64,000 nucleotides of DNA from Pseudoxanthomonas sp. PXM03 (lineage in GTDB: Bacteria; Pseudomonadota; Gammaproteobacteria; Xanthomonadales; Xanthomonadaceae). Shown here one piece after another: positions 1 to 9,550 of the stretch (the first letter of the stretch is position 1; each line of letters starts with the position of its first letter). A program made the translations under genes and the position numbers. A model generated the notes under the pieces. It was not told the origin of the DNA. It worked only from the letters and a program-made list of their open reading frames with translations, and did not search any database. The stretch is from assembly GCF_014852005.1 (NCBI RefSeq), contig NZ_JACVAU010000001.1:1758001-1822000 (forward strand). The letters run 5' to 3'.

Positions 1-77
1 AGCGGCCAGAAGATCACGAACGCACAGAATCCGGCGATGGCGATGCCGACGAAGCAGAGGGCGAAGAACAGCAGCAT
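1..77 (-). CDS. Small membrane protein, N-terminus only (runs off the window)
   Basis: Only the first 25-26 codons lie in the window. They begin at ATG 77-75, three bases after the asnS stop, so the gene is probably co-transcribed downstream of asnS. The visible residues are almost all hydrophobic (MLLFFALCFVGIAIAGFCAF and on), which reads as one N-terminal transmembrane helix or signal anchor. No family can be recognised from so short a fragment, and the rest lies outside the window. Confidence 0.5.
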   Translation of the reverse strand, partial: MLLFFALCFVGIAIAGFCAFVIFWP

Positions 78-80
78 CGA

Positions 81-1481
<1,401 letters not shown>

Positions 1482-1564
1482 GGCTTGAATCCTTCCGTAA
1501 ACAGACACATTAATGGAACGCGGAGTTTACAAGAGCCGCGCGGCCCACGCTGCGCGGCCACCGC

Positions 1565-1570
1565 TATAAT
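1565..1570 (+). promoter_or_regulatory. Probable -10 box upstream of the IscA-like gene
   Basis: A perfect TATAAT hexamer lies 30 bases before the ATG at 1601. No convincing -35 hexamer is visible at 16-18 bp spacing, so this is a candidate sigma-70 promoter rather than a certain one. A GCAGGAG Shine-Dalgarno follows at about 1588-1594. Confidence 0.5.
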
Positions 1571-1600
1571 TCCTTTCCAGTTGTCCCGCAGGAGCACCGC

Positions 1601-1939
1601 ATGGCCATCACCCTCACGCCGGTTGCGCTGGAACGCGTGCAGCGTTTCGTCGAACAGACCCCGGGGGCACTGGGCCTGCGTTTCGGGGTGACCCGCACCG
1701 GCTGTTCCGGTTGGGGTCACGTGGCCGACCTGGCCCGCGAACAGCGCGAGGGCGATACGGTGTTCGACTTCCAGGGCGTGCGGATCTATGTGGATGCCGA
1801 CAGCCTGGCGCTGGTGGACGGTACCGAGATCGATTTCGCGAAGCAGGGCCTGGGCGAGACCTTCCTGTTCAACAATCCCAACGCGGCCGCCGAATGCGGC
1901 TGCGGCGAGAGCTTCACCACCACGGCCGACGCGGCCTGA
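1601..1939 (+). CDS. iscA: IscA/HesB-family iron-sulfur assembly protein
   Basis: A-type carrier that holds Fe-S clusters or iron and passes them to apoproteins. The 112 residues carry the three family cysteines: C35 in TGCSGW and C99/C101 in the C-terminal ECGCGESF. The segment DGTEIDFAKQGLGETF matches IscA closely. The usual GCSGMAY is GCSGWGH here. No isc or suf operon lies beside it, so it is a stand-alone A-type carrier. ErpA or SufA naming is possible; the family is certain, the exact paralogue is not. Confidence 0.85.
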   Translation: MAITLTPVALERVQRFVEQTPGALGLRFGVTRTGCSGWGHVADLAREQREGDTVFDFQGVRIYVDADSLALVDGTEIDFAKQGLGETFLFNNPNAAAECGCGESFTTTADAA

Positions 1940-1949
1940 GTGTACTGGT

Positions 1950-1976
1950 GGGGGGGGGGGCGGGGTTGCTGCCCCG
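1950..1976 (+). other. Eleven-G homopolymer followed by a GC hairpin
   Basis: Just after the IscA-like stop the sequence has 11 consecutive G (1950-1960), one C, then CGGGG (1961-1965) pairing with CCCCG (1972-1976). The hairpin may end the upstream transcript, but no T-run follows. The G-run is the longest homopolymer I saw in the window and could form a quadruplex, vary by slippage, or be a sequencing length error. Confidence 0.5.
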
Positions 1977-1998
1977 CTGGGGTGTTGATGGCTCCGGC

Positions 1999-2027
1999 TT
2001 GCTCCTAAGTCACTGACCTGCCATAAT
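1999..2027 (+). promoter_or_regulatory. Sigma-70 promoter of the rpsF-rpsR-rplI operon
   Basis: TTGCTC (1999-2004) and CATAAT (2022-2027) are separated by exactly 17 bp and sit about 140 bp upstream of rpsF. That leaves a long 5' leader, consistent with an autoregulated ribosomal-protein operon. Confidence 0.6.
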
Positions 2028-2114
2028 TTCCGGCTCCCGATGGCCTACTGGCCGCGGGTCCTTGCCCCACCGCACCCCGCCGGCACCATCGCGGAGTGGT
2101 CGGGGGGCTGTCCT

Positions 2115-2141
2115 GCCCGGCGCGCACTCCGCATGCCGGGC
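2115..2141 (+). promoter_or_regulatory. Hairpin in the rpsF leader, possible S6:S18 autoregulatory site
   Basis: GCCCGGC (2115-2121) pairs with GCCGGGC (2135-2141) just ahead of the Shine-Dalgarno (AAAGGT near 2151). Many bacteria have an S6:S18-binding structure at this position. The match here is positional only; I did not verify the CCG bulge of the known motif. Confidence 0.3.
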
Positions 2142-2164
2142 CCACATCCGAAAGGTAAATAACG

Positions 2165-2593
2165 ATGCGTCACTATGAAGTCGTGTTCCTGGTCCACCCG
2201 GACCAGAGCGAGCAGGTGCCGGCCATGATCGAGCGCTACAAGTCGCTGATCGAGACCGGCAACGGCAAGATCCACCGTCTGGAAGACTGGGGCCGCCGCC
2301 AGCTGGCGTACCCGATCCAGAACCTGGTGAAGGCCCACTACGTGCTGCTCAACATCGAAGCCGACCAGGCCGTCCTGAACGAACTGGTCGAGAGCTTCCG
2401 CTTCAACGATGCGGTACTGCGCAACCTGGTCATCAAGCGCGATGGTCCGGATACCGAGCAGTCCCTGATCATGAAGAACAAGGACGAGAAGGGCGACAAG
2501 CCCGAGCGTGGCGAGCGCCGCCGCCGTGACGATGACGAAGGTGAGGCCAGCACCGAGGCTTCGACCGATTCCGACACCGCCGAAGCCGCCTGA
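2165..2593 (+). CDS. rpsF: 30S ribosomal protein S6
   Basis: S6 of the 30S platform, which binds 16S rRNA as a heterodimer with S18, encoded 26 bases downstream. The N-terminus [14 protein letters not shown] and the central [10 protein letters not shown] are typical. The 142 residues end in a long charged tail ([12 protein letters not shown], then acidic and Ala/Thr-rich), as is common in proteobacterial S6 proteins that can be C-terminally glutamylated. AAAGGT upstream of the ATG acts as Shine-Dalgarno. It is the first gene of rpsF-rpsR-rplI. Confidence 0.97.
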   Translation: MRHYEVVFLVHPDQSEQVPAMIERYKSLIETGNGKIHRLEDWGRRQLAYPIQNLVKAHYVLLNIEADQAVLNELVESFRFNDAVLRNLVIKRDGPDTEQSLIMKNKDEKGDKPERGERRRRDDDEGEASTEASTDSDTAEAA

Positions 2594-2619
2594 GCACGCC
2601 ATCTAGGAGCGCCACACCC

Positions 2620-2850
2620 ATGTCCAAGTTCTTCCGCCGCCGCAAGTTCTGCAAGTTCACCGCCGAAGGCGTGAAAGAGATCGACTACAAGGATCTCAAC
2701 ACCCTGCGCCAGTACCTGACCGAGAACGGCAAGATCGTTCCGAGCCGCGTCACCGGTACCAAGTCCCGCTACCAGCGTCAGTTGTCCACCGCGGTCAAGC
2801 GCGCCCGTTTCCTGGCGCTGATCCCGTACACGGACAACCACGACGTGTAA
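2620..2850 (+). CDS. rpsR: 30S ribosomal protein S18
   Basis: S18, the partner of S6 on the 30S platform. The 76 residues begin [13 protein letters not shown] and contain the conserved [19 protein letters not shown] and [26 protein letters not shown] precedes the start. It lies in the operon between rpsF and rplI. Confidence 0.97.
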   Translation: MSKFFRRRKFCKFTAEGVKEIDYKDLNTLRQYLTENGKIVPSRVTGTKSRYQRQLSTAVKRARFLALIPYTDNHDV

Positions 2851-2856
2851 TCCAGG

Positions 2857-2885
2857 ACCTCCCCTCGCGGGGAGGTTCTTCTTCC
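2857..2885 (+). terminator. Terminator-like hairpin between rpsR and rplI
   Basis: A perfect 8-bp stem, ACCTCCCC (2857-2864) with loop TCGC and GGGGAGGT (2869-2876), is followed by TCTTCTTCCT. The interrupted T-run suggests partial termination or mRNA processing, lowering rplI relative to rpsF and rpsR. Confidence 0.55.
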
Positions 2886-2947
2886 TACTGTCATTCGGAC
2901 AGCCAATCGCTGCAGGCCAGGCCTGCTAACGAATACGGAGCAATACG

Positions 2948-3397
2948 ATGGAACTGATTCTTCTGCAGAAAGTGACCAACCTGGGTGTCCTGGGTGACAA
3001 GGTCAGCGTGAAGCCGGGTTACGGCCGCAATTACCTGGTGCCGCAGGGCAAGGCCGTGCCGGCCACTGCCGCCAACGTCGCCGAGTTCGAAGCCAAGCGC
3101 GCCGACTACGAAGCCAAGGCCAAGGCCGTGCACGACGAAGCCGAAGCCCGCGCCGCCAAGCTGGAAGGTGCCAGCGTCACGATCACCGCCAATGCCGCGA
3201 CCGAGGGCAAGCTGTTCGGTTCGGTCGGCCCGCGCGACATCGCCGACGCGTTCACTGCTGCTGGCCTGCCGCTCGAGAAGAGCGAAGTCATCATGGGCGA
3301 AGGCGCGCTGCGCAACATCGGCGAGTACGAAATCGCCGTGAAGCTGCACGCCGACGTGCAGACGACCGTCAAGGTCGTGGTGCAGGCGGAAGCCTGA
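2948..3397 (+). CDS. rplI: 50S ribosomal protein L9
   Basis: L9 of the 50S subunit, 149 residues. The N-terminal rRNA-binding domain has the signature [19 protein letters not shown]...[14 protein letters not shown] long connecting helix (about 45-75) leads to the C-terminal domain ([12 protein letters not shown]). Third gene of the operon, followed by a strong terminator; dnaB follows, as in many gamma-proteobacteria. Confidence 0.97.
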   Translation: MELILLQKVTNLGVLGDKVSVKPGYGRNYLVPQGKAVPATAANVAEFEAKRADYEAKAKAVHDEAEARAAKLEGASVTITANAATEGKLFGSVGPRDIADAFTAAGLPLEKSEVIMGEGALRNIGEYEIAVKLHADVQTTVKVVVQAEA

Positions 3398-3429
3398 TCC
3401 AGCCAGCGCATCATCCGTGATGCCGACAG

Positions 3430-3460
3430 ACGGGCGCCGCAAGGCGCCCGTTCTGTTTCT
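3430..3460 (+). terminator. Rho-independent terminator after rplI
   Basis: ACGGGCGCC (3430-3438), loop GCAA and GGCGCCCGT (3443-3451) form a 9-bp GC-rich stem followed by TCTGTTTCT. It ends the rpsF-rpsR-rplI operon. Confidence 0.8.
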
Positions 3461-3621
3461 GCCGTCGGCGCATGCCGACAGGCGGCCCGTGCCGTCGCGG
3501 CGGGTGAGACGACAAAAGATCAGCCTGAAGATACTTATCCACAGGTTGTTCCGTCGCGTGCCCACAGGCCGGGCTCCTACGATGTCCGGTCCGGCCCCAT
3601 TCCGACCTGGTTGTACTGTCC

Positions 3622-5022
3622 ATGCCCGCACGTACCGGCTTCCGCTCCGACCCGCACGACTCGCGCATCGAACAGTTGCGCGTTCCGCCGAACTCCATCG
3701 AGGCGGAACAGGCGGTGCTGGGCGGCCTGATGCTGGCGCCGGAAGCGTACGACCGCATCAACGACAAGCTCACGCCGAATGATTTCTACCGTCGCGACCA
3801 TCAGCTGATCTATCGCGCGATCAGCGAGCTCGCGGAAAGGAACCGTCCGTTCGATGCGGTGACGCTGGGAGAGTGGTTCGAGTCCCAGGGCCACATGGAA
3901 CTGGTCGCCGGCGGCGCCTACCTGGTGGAACTGGCCAGCACCACGCCATCCGCCGCCAACATCACCGCGTACGCCGAGATCGTGCGCGACAAGGCGGTGA
4001 TGCGCCAGCTGATCGAAGTGGGCACCGACATCGTCAACGACGCGTTCCAGCCGGAGGGCAAGGAAAGCGACGAGATGCTCGCGATCGCCGAGCAGAAGGT
4101 GTTCGCGATCGCGGAGCAGGGCGCACGCGGACGTACCGACTTCGTGGCGATGAACGATGCGTTGAAGGATGCGTTCGAAGTCCTGCGCGTGCGCTCGGAA
4201 AGCGGCGGCACGGTCACCGGCCTGCCGACCGGCTACACCGAGTTCGACATGATGACGGCGGGCCTGCAGCCCACCGATCTGGTGATCCTGGCGGCGCGTC
4301 CGGCGATGGGCAAGACCACGTTCGCGCTGAACATCGCCGAGTACGCGGCCATCAAGTCGAAGAAGGCCGTCGCGGTGTTCTCGATGGAAATGTCGGCCGG
4401 GCAGCTGGCGATGCGACTGATCTCGTCGGTCGGCCGCATCAACGCCACACGACTGCGCACCGGTTCGCTGGAAGACGAGGACTGGAGTCGCGTGACCAGC
4501 GCCATCCGCATCCTCAAGGACCAGGCCAAGGTCTTCATCGACGACACGCCCGGACTCTCGCCGGACGTGCTGCGTTCCAAGGCGCGCCGGTTGAAGCGGG
4601 AACACGACCTGGGCCTGATCGTCATCGACTACCTGCAGCTGATGTCCGTGCCGGGCAACAGCGAAAACCGCGCTACCGAGATTTCCGAGATCTCGCGGTC
4701 CCTGAAAGGACTGGCGAAGGAACTCAACGTGCCGGTGCTCGCGCTGTCGCAGCTCAACCGTTCGCTGGAAACGCGTACCGACAAGCGTCCGGTGATGGCG
4801 GACCTGCGCGAATCGGGCGCCATCGAGCAGGATGCCGACATGATCGTCTTCATCTACCGCGACGACTACTACAACAAGGAAACCTCGCCGGACAAAGGCC
4901 TGGCCGAGATCATCATCGGCAAGCAGCGTTCGGGTCCGACCGGCTCGTGCAAGTTGCGCTTCTTCGGCGAATACACCCGCTTCGACAACCTGAGCCACGA
5001 CAGCATCGGCGCGTTCGAATGA
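3622..5022 (+). CDS. dnaB: Replicative DNA helicase
   Basis: Hexameric 5'-3' helicase of the replication fork, 466 residues, close to the usual 470. The N-terminal DnaG-interacting domain (about 20-125) starts at RVPPNSIEAEQAVLGG. The C-terminal RecA-like domain has Walker A ARPAMGKT (225-232), Walker B with LIVIDYLQLM, and the arginine-finger region ending in GPTGSCKLRF. No intein or insertion. It lies downstream of rplI. The gene usually next to it, alr, is displaced 3.3 kb by a histidine-kinase gene. Confidence 0.96.
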   Translation: MPARTGFRSDPHDSRIEQLRVPPNSIEAEQAVLGGLMLAPEAYDRINDKLTPNDFYRRDHQLIYRAISELAERNRPFDAVTLGEWFESQGHMELVAGGAYLVELASTTPSAANITAYAEIVRDKAVMRQLIEVGTDIVNDAFQPEGKESDEMLAIAEQKVFAIAEQGARGRTDFVAMNDALKDAFEVLRVRSESGGTVTGLPTGYTEFDMMTAGLQPTDLVILAARPAMGKTTFALNIAEYAAIKSKKAVAVFSMEMSAGQLAMRLISSVGRINATRLRTGSLEDEDWSRVTSAIRILKDQAKVFIDDTPGLSPDVLRSKARRLKREHDLGLIVIDYLQLMSVPGNSENRATEISEISRSLKGLAKELNVPVLALSQLNRSLETRTDKRPVMADLRESGAIEQDADMIVFIYRDDYYNKETSPDKGLAEIIIGKQRSGPTGSCKLRFFGEYTRFDNLSHDSIGAFE

Positions 5023-5244
5023 CCCCATCGATGTTCGCGGCGGTGCTTGTCGCGTAGTACGCTGCACGGGGCAGGACCGGTCCTCGGGGGAGCCGATACC
5101 AGGCATTGAAGGGCGCTGCGGCGCGCCCGGACGCGGTGCCCGGTGCGGCGGCGGTCCGGAACACGAATGGCCAGATGGCCCATCGCCGTGGCGATGGCAG
5201 TGGCGGAACAGAGCCGCCAGCGAGTAGACGTCCAGGGGAATCCA

Positions 5245-8200
5245 GTGGCCAGTGCGTCGGGCGCGGGCACAAGCAGGCGGTTGCGTGGCTGGCGGGCCGC
5301 ATGGGCCGGTCTGGTGCTGCTTGCGTGCATGCAGACGGCGTCGGCTCTCGAGATCCACCGCCAGCTGTCGCAGTTCCACCACACGGCATGGAGCGTCAAG
5401 GATGGCGCGCCGGGTCAGATCACCGCATTGGCGCAGACCGCGGACGGCTATCTCTGGCTGGCCACCCAGATCGGCCTGTACCGCTTCGATGGCGTGCAGT
5501 TCGAGCGTTATGAGCCTCCGGCCGGCGAGTCGCTGCCCGCGACCAGTGTTTCAGCCCTGTACGCGCCTCCCGAGGGCGGGCTCTGGGTGGGTTTCCGCTA
5601 CGGTGCCGTCAGCCACATCCATGCGGGCAAACTGAATCACTACGGTGAAGCACAAGGTCTGCCCAGCGGAACCGTCTTCAGTTTCGCCCGCGATGCCGAT
5701 GGCCGGCTGTGGGCCGCCACCTTCACCGGGCTGGTCTATCTGGAACGGGGGCGATGGCATGCGCTGGGGCCGGAATGGAAATTCCCCGGCCGGCAGGCGC
5801 GCACTGTGTTCAACGATGCGTCCGGCACGCTGTGGGTGGCGAGCGAGCAAGGCGCCGCCTTTCTGCCGCGTGGAGCCCGGGCCTTCCAGCGCGTGCAGGC
5901 GCCGGTGGGGAGGATCAGCCAGTTTTCGCAGGCATCGGAAGGCGGCATCTGGATTGCGGAGGCGGATGGGGCGGTCCGCGCATTGCCTTTGCCGAGTGCT
6001 GCCGCGTCGACCGCTGGGCTGCCGCTGCCATCCGCCGGCCTGCTGTTCGACCGCGATGGCGCACTGTGGGCCACCACCCTGGGTGATGGCGTCTACCGGC
6101 TGGCGGGCGAAGGGCAACCGCACTTCGAGAGCTATCGCCAGCGCGACGGCCTCAGTTCGGACTATGCATTGCCGCTGCTGGAAGACCGCGAGGGCACGAT
6201 CTGGGTAGGCAGCAGTCGCGGACTGGACCGTTTCCGCCATGCCAACGTGGTGCTGGCCCGTCTGCCCGACGGCGCGCACGATTTCGCCATCGTCGCCGGT
6301 GACGGCGCAGCCGTGCTGGCGGGAAGCCGCAACCGGCCCCTGATGCGGCTGCGGGACGATACGCTCGAGACGTTGTCGCTGCCTCCGCCGCTGACCGCAG
6401 CCTACAGGGACGACGAAGGCGTGGTCTGGCTCGGTGGTCCCAAAGGACTGTGGACATTGCGTGACGGCAGGCTGGCGCCCGCGGCGCCCCTGCCGGTCAG
6501 AGCGTATTCGGGCGTGCAGGCGATCGCGCGGACGACCGACGGCACGCTGTGGGTGTCGTTGAATACCCCAGGCATCCATCGTCTGCGTAACGGCCACTGG
6601 ACCCATCTGCAGGAACTCGCGGGTACGCGCGATGGCTCGTCGCCGCTGAGCCTGCTGGCCGACCAGGAAGGTCAGCTGTGGATGGGCTTCGCGCACAACC
6701 GCATCGCGCGGATGCGGGAAGGCAGCCTGCAGGTATTCGGCCCCTCGAAGGGTCTAGACGTCGGCAACGTCAGTGCGCTGCACCAGGGGCGCGCCGGCAT
6801 CTGGATCGGCGGCGAGCGGGGTCTTGCGCGTCTGCGCGGCGACCGCATCCAGAGCCTGCGCGCGCGCGCGGACAGCCCGTTCCGTGGCATTTCCGGCATC
6901 GTGGAGACGGCGGACGGCGATCTCTGGCTCAACGGTGCGCGAGGCATCGTGCGGGTGCCGGCCAGCGCCATCGAGGCGGTGCTCAAGGATTCGCCGCACG
7001 CTGCGTACGATCTCTTCGACTTCCTCGACGGACTGCCCGGCGTCCCTGCGCAGTTCCGACCCATCCCGACCGCGCTGCAGGCCGGGAATGGCAAGCTCTG
7101 GTTCGCCACCACCAGCGGCGTGGTGTCGATCGATCCGAAGGCCATCCAGCGCAATCCGTTGCCACCGCCCGTGGCGATCCGCGCGCTGTCCGTCGACGGC
7201 CGGGACCATCGCCTGGAGGGCGGCCCGCTGTCGCTGCCTGCCGGCGCGCGAAACCTGCAGATTGGCTACACCGCGTTGAGCCTGGCCATCCCCGAGCGGG
7301 TCCGGTTCCGTTACCGGCTCGAAGGCTACGAGCAGGAATGGCAGGAGGCCGGCACGCGTCGCGTGGCGTACTACAACGATCCGGGGCCGGGGCACTATGT
7401 GTTCCGCGTGCTGGCGGCCAACAACGATGGGGTGTGGAACGAGACGGGCGCCAGCATCGCGTTCTCGATCGCGCCGCGGTACTACCAGACCCCATGGTTC
7501 GCCCTGCTGTGCATCGCCCTGATCGCCGGACTGCTGTGGGTCGCCTACCTGATGCGTCTTCGCCGCGTATCCCGGCAGATCCATGACCGCCTGCAGGAGC
7601 GCCACCGCGAACGCGAGCGCATCGCCCGCGAGTTGCACGACACGCTGCTGCAGAGCGTGCAGGGGCTGATCCTGCGCTTCCATGCGGTGGCGGGATCGCT
7701 GGGGGCGAGCGCACCCGGGCGGGACGCCCTGGAGTCCGTGCTGGAGCGCGCCGACGACGTACTGGTGGAGGCGCGCGACCGTGTGCTCGACCTGCGTGCG
7801 ACCCACCATGCGGGTGGACTGTCCGACGTGTTTGTCCGGATGGCGGCCGACCTGGCCAGCGATGCGGATGTTTCCTGCCGGGTGACGATGGAGGGACTGG
7901 CTCTGCCCCTGGATCCGATCGTGCAGGACGAACTGGTGCAGATCGGGCGCGAAGCGCTGGTCAATGCGTTCCGCCACGCGCATGCGGGGCACATCGAAGT
8001 CGTGATCGAACAGGCAACGGATGGCGTGCGCGTCCGCTTCATCGATGACGGCCGCGGCATCGAACCCGATGTGCTGGCACGCGGAGGCAGGCACGGGCAC
8101 TGGGGGCTGGCGGGCATGCGCGAACGTGCAGAGCGGCTGGGCGCGACGCTGGACGTCGCATCGCGACCGGGCGAGGGCACCTGCATCGACGTCCGTGTGC

Positions 8201-8283
8201 CGGCGGCGCTCGCCTACCGCGCGCGGTCGCGTGGGTGGCAACGCTGGTTGCTTGGGCACCGTGCCGGGAAGGACGGGCGCTGA
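5245..8283 (+). CDS. Membrane histidine kinase with two-component-regulator propeller sensor
   Basis: About 1012 residues. From GTG 5245 the N-terminus reads as a signal peptide (RRLRGWRAAWAGLVLLAC, cleavage near ASA/LEIH), and AGGGGAA lies just upstream. Longer in-frame starts bury this signal, so I reject them. The periplasmic part holds repeated propeller blades (W-A-A-T or W-V-G-S motifs with GL/GV, roughly 35-620), then a Y_Y_Y domain (about 640-745). One transmembrane helix (about 749-770) leads to a HisKA_3 domain with H798 in ARELHDTLLQ, and an HATPase_c domain with DDGRGIE. This is the NarL-partner class of kinase. No response regulator is adjacent, so it is an orphan; ligand unknown. 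Confidence 0.85.
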   Translation: MASASGAGTSRRLRGWRAAWAGLVLLACMQTASALEIHRQLSQFHHTAWSVKDGAPGQITALAQTADGYLWLATQIGLYRFDGVQFERYEPPAGESLPATSVSALYAPPEGGLWVGFRYGAVSHIHAGKLNHYGEAQGLPSGTVFSFARDADGRLWAATFTGLVYLERGRWHALGPEWKFPGRQARTVFNDASGTLWVASEQGAAFLPRGARAFQRVQAPVGRISQFSQASEGGIWIAEADGAVRALPLPSAAASTAGLPLPSAGLLFDRDGALWATTLGDGVYRLAGEGQPHFESYRQRDGLSSDYALPLLEDREGTIWVGSSRGLDRFRHANVVLARLPDGAHDFAIVAGDGAAVLAGSRNRPLMRLRDDTLETLSLPPPLTAAYRDDEGVVWLGGPKGLWTLRDGRLAPAAPLPVRAYSGVQAIARTTDGTLWVSLNTPGIHRLRNGHWTHLQELAGTRDGSSPLSLLADQEGQLWMGFAHNRIARMREGSLQVFGPSKGLDVGNVSALHQGRAGIWIGGERGLARLRGDRIQSLRARADSPFRGISGIVETADGDLWLNGARGIVRVPASAIEAVLKDSPHAAYDLFDFLDGLPGVPAQFRPIPTALQAGNGKLWFATTSGVVSIDPKAIQRNPLPPPVAIRALSVDGRDHRLEGGPLSLPAGARNLQIGYTALSLAIPERVRFRYRLEGYEQEWQEAGTRRVAYYNDPGPGHYVFRVLAANNDGVWNETGASIAFSIAPRYYQTPWFALLCIALIAGLLWVAYLMRLRRVSRQIHDRLQERHRERERIARELHDTLLQSVQGLILRFHAVAGSLGASAPGRDALESVLERADDVLVEARDRVLDLRATHHAGGLSDVFVRMAADLASDADVSCRVTMEGLALPLDPIVQDELVQIGREALVNAFRHAHAGHIEVVIEQATDGVRVRFIDDGRGIEPDVLARGGRHGHWGLAGMRERAERLGATLDVASRPGEGTCIDVRVPAALAYRARSRGWQRWLLGHRAGKDGR

Positions 8284-8310
8284 AGCAGCGGGCATCCGCA
8301 TTCGCACCGC

Positions 8311-8316
8311 TACAAT
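8311..8316 (+). promoter_or_regulatory. Candidate -10 box for alr
   Basis: TACAAT (8311-8316) lies seven bases upstream of the first in-frame ATG of alr (8323). No clear -35 is seen. If used, transcription would begin at or next to that ATG, implying a leaderless message or use of the ATG at 8350. Confidence 0.35.
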
Positions 8317-8322
8317 CACCCC

Positions 8323-9519
8323 ATGCCTGGACCCGACCACATCGAGGGAATGGACTTCGCGGCCTCGTTCCGTCCCGAAGCGAACGACCGTCCCACCCGC
8401 ATCCGCGTGGACCTGGACGCGTTGAGCCACAACTTCCATGCGCTGCAGGTGCACGCGGGCGTGCCGGTGATGGGTATCGTCAAGGCGAATGCCTATGGGC
8501 ACGGGCTGGTGCCCGTCGCACTGCACCTGCAGGCCGAGGGCATCGGGCAACTGGGCGTGGCGCTGGTGGAGGAGGGCATCGCGCTGCGGCGCGCGGGCGT
8601 GACGGTGCCGATCCTGGTGCTGGGCGGCATCCATGCACCGCAGGTCAGCCAGTTCCTGGCGTGCGATCTTGAGGTGACCGTCTCCTCGATCGCCAAACTG
8701 CGCCAGGTGGAACTGGCGGCCGAATCGTTGGGACGTCGCGCGGTGATCCATCTGAAGGTGGACACCGGCATGGAGCGCATCGGCGTGCACAGCGAGAATG
8801 CCGGGCCATTGATCGAGGCCGCAGTCGCCTCACGCTGGTGCACCGTGAAGGGCGTCTATTCCCATCTGGCGTGTTCGGACGATCCCGCCTCGCCGATGAC
8901 GCAGGGACAGCTCGCGCGCTTCCTCGACGCCTGCCGGCATTTCGAGCGCATCGGTGCGCCGATGCCGATCCGCCACCTGGCCAACTCGGGTGGCGTGCTG
9001 CATTTCCCGGAAACCTGCCTGGACATGGTGCGCCCCGGCATCGCGCTGTACGGCGTGATGCCTGATCCCGCCTCCCGCCCGACCGTGGCGTTGAAGCCCG
9101 CGCTGTCGCTGGTTTCAAAGGTGGTCTACTTCAAGGTGGTCAACGCCGGTCGCACGGTCAGTTATGGCGCCACCTGGACGGCGCCAACCGATACCCGCAT
9201 CGTCACCGTGCCGATCGGCTATGGCGACGGCTATCCGCGTTCGCTGTCATCGCGGGGCGAAGTGCTTGTGCGGGGTGCGCGCCATCCCATCGTCGGGCGC
9301 GTGTGCATGGACCAGTTCATGGTCGACCTCGGGCCGGGGGGCAGTGCCTACAACGAGGACGAAGTGGTGCTGATCGGCCGCCAGGGCGGCGATGGCATTA
9401 CCTGCGAAGCCGTGGCGCTTGCAGCGGGCACCATCCCGTACGAGATCCTGACCGGGCTCAATGCCCGCATCCCGCGCGAATACATCGGCGGTGCATCCGG
9501 CATGGCGCCTGCGACGTAA
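8323..9519 (+). CDS. alr: Alanine racemase
   Basis: PLP-dependent racemase making D-alanine for peptidoglycan. The PLP lysine is K54 in GIVKANAYGHG. The second-domain catalytic tyrosine lies in TVSYGATW, followed by PIGYGDGYPR. 398 residues from ATG 8323, or 389 from ATG 8350. Neither start has an ideal Shine-Dalgarno (GAGGGA abuts the second), and the family core begins only at RIRVDLDALSHNF, so the N-terminal 20-25 residues are uncertain. dnaB-alr adjacency is common in gamma-proteobacteria; here a kinase gene separates them. Confidence 0.93.
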   Translation: MPGPDHIEGMDFAASFRPEANDRPTRIRVDLDALSHNFHALQVHAGVPVMGIVKANAYGHGLVPVALHLQAEGIGQLGVALVEEGIALRRAGVTVPILVLGGIHAPQVSQFLACDLEVTVSSIAKLRQVELAAESLGRRAVIHLKVDTGMERIGVHSENAGPLIEAAVASRWCTVKGVYSHLACSDDPASPMTQGQLARFLDACRHFERIGAPMPIRHLANSGGVLHFPETCLDMVRPGIALYGVMPDPASRPTVALKPALSLVSKVVYFKVVNAGRTVSYGATWTAPTDTRIVTVPIGYGDGYPRSLSSRGEVLVRGARHPIVGRVCMDQFMVDLGPGGSAYNEDEVVLIGRQGGDGITCEAVALAAGTIPYEILTGLNARIPREYIGGASGMAPAT

Positions 9520-9550
9520 GCGAACGCACCCGTCTTCCAGAGTTTCCTGC

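Noticed and set aside
5143-5244. Upstream GTG/ATG starts for the propeller kinase
   Set aside because: They would place 35-40 residues of unrelated sequence before a clean signal peptide and lack the AGGGGAA signal seen before GTG 5245.
3577-5382. A 601-codon minus-strand frame opposite dnaB
   Set aside because: Antisense shadow with no family resemblance; dnaB reads cleanly on the plus strand.
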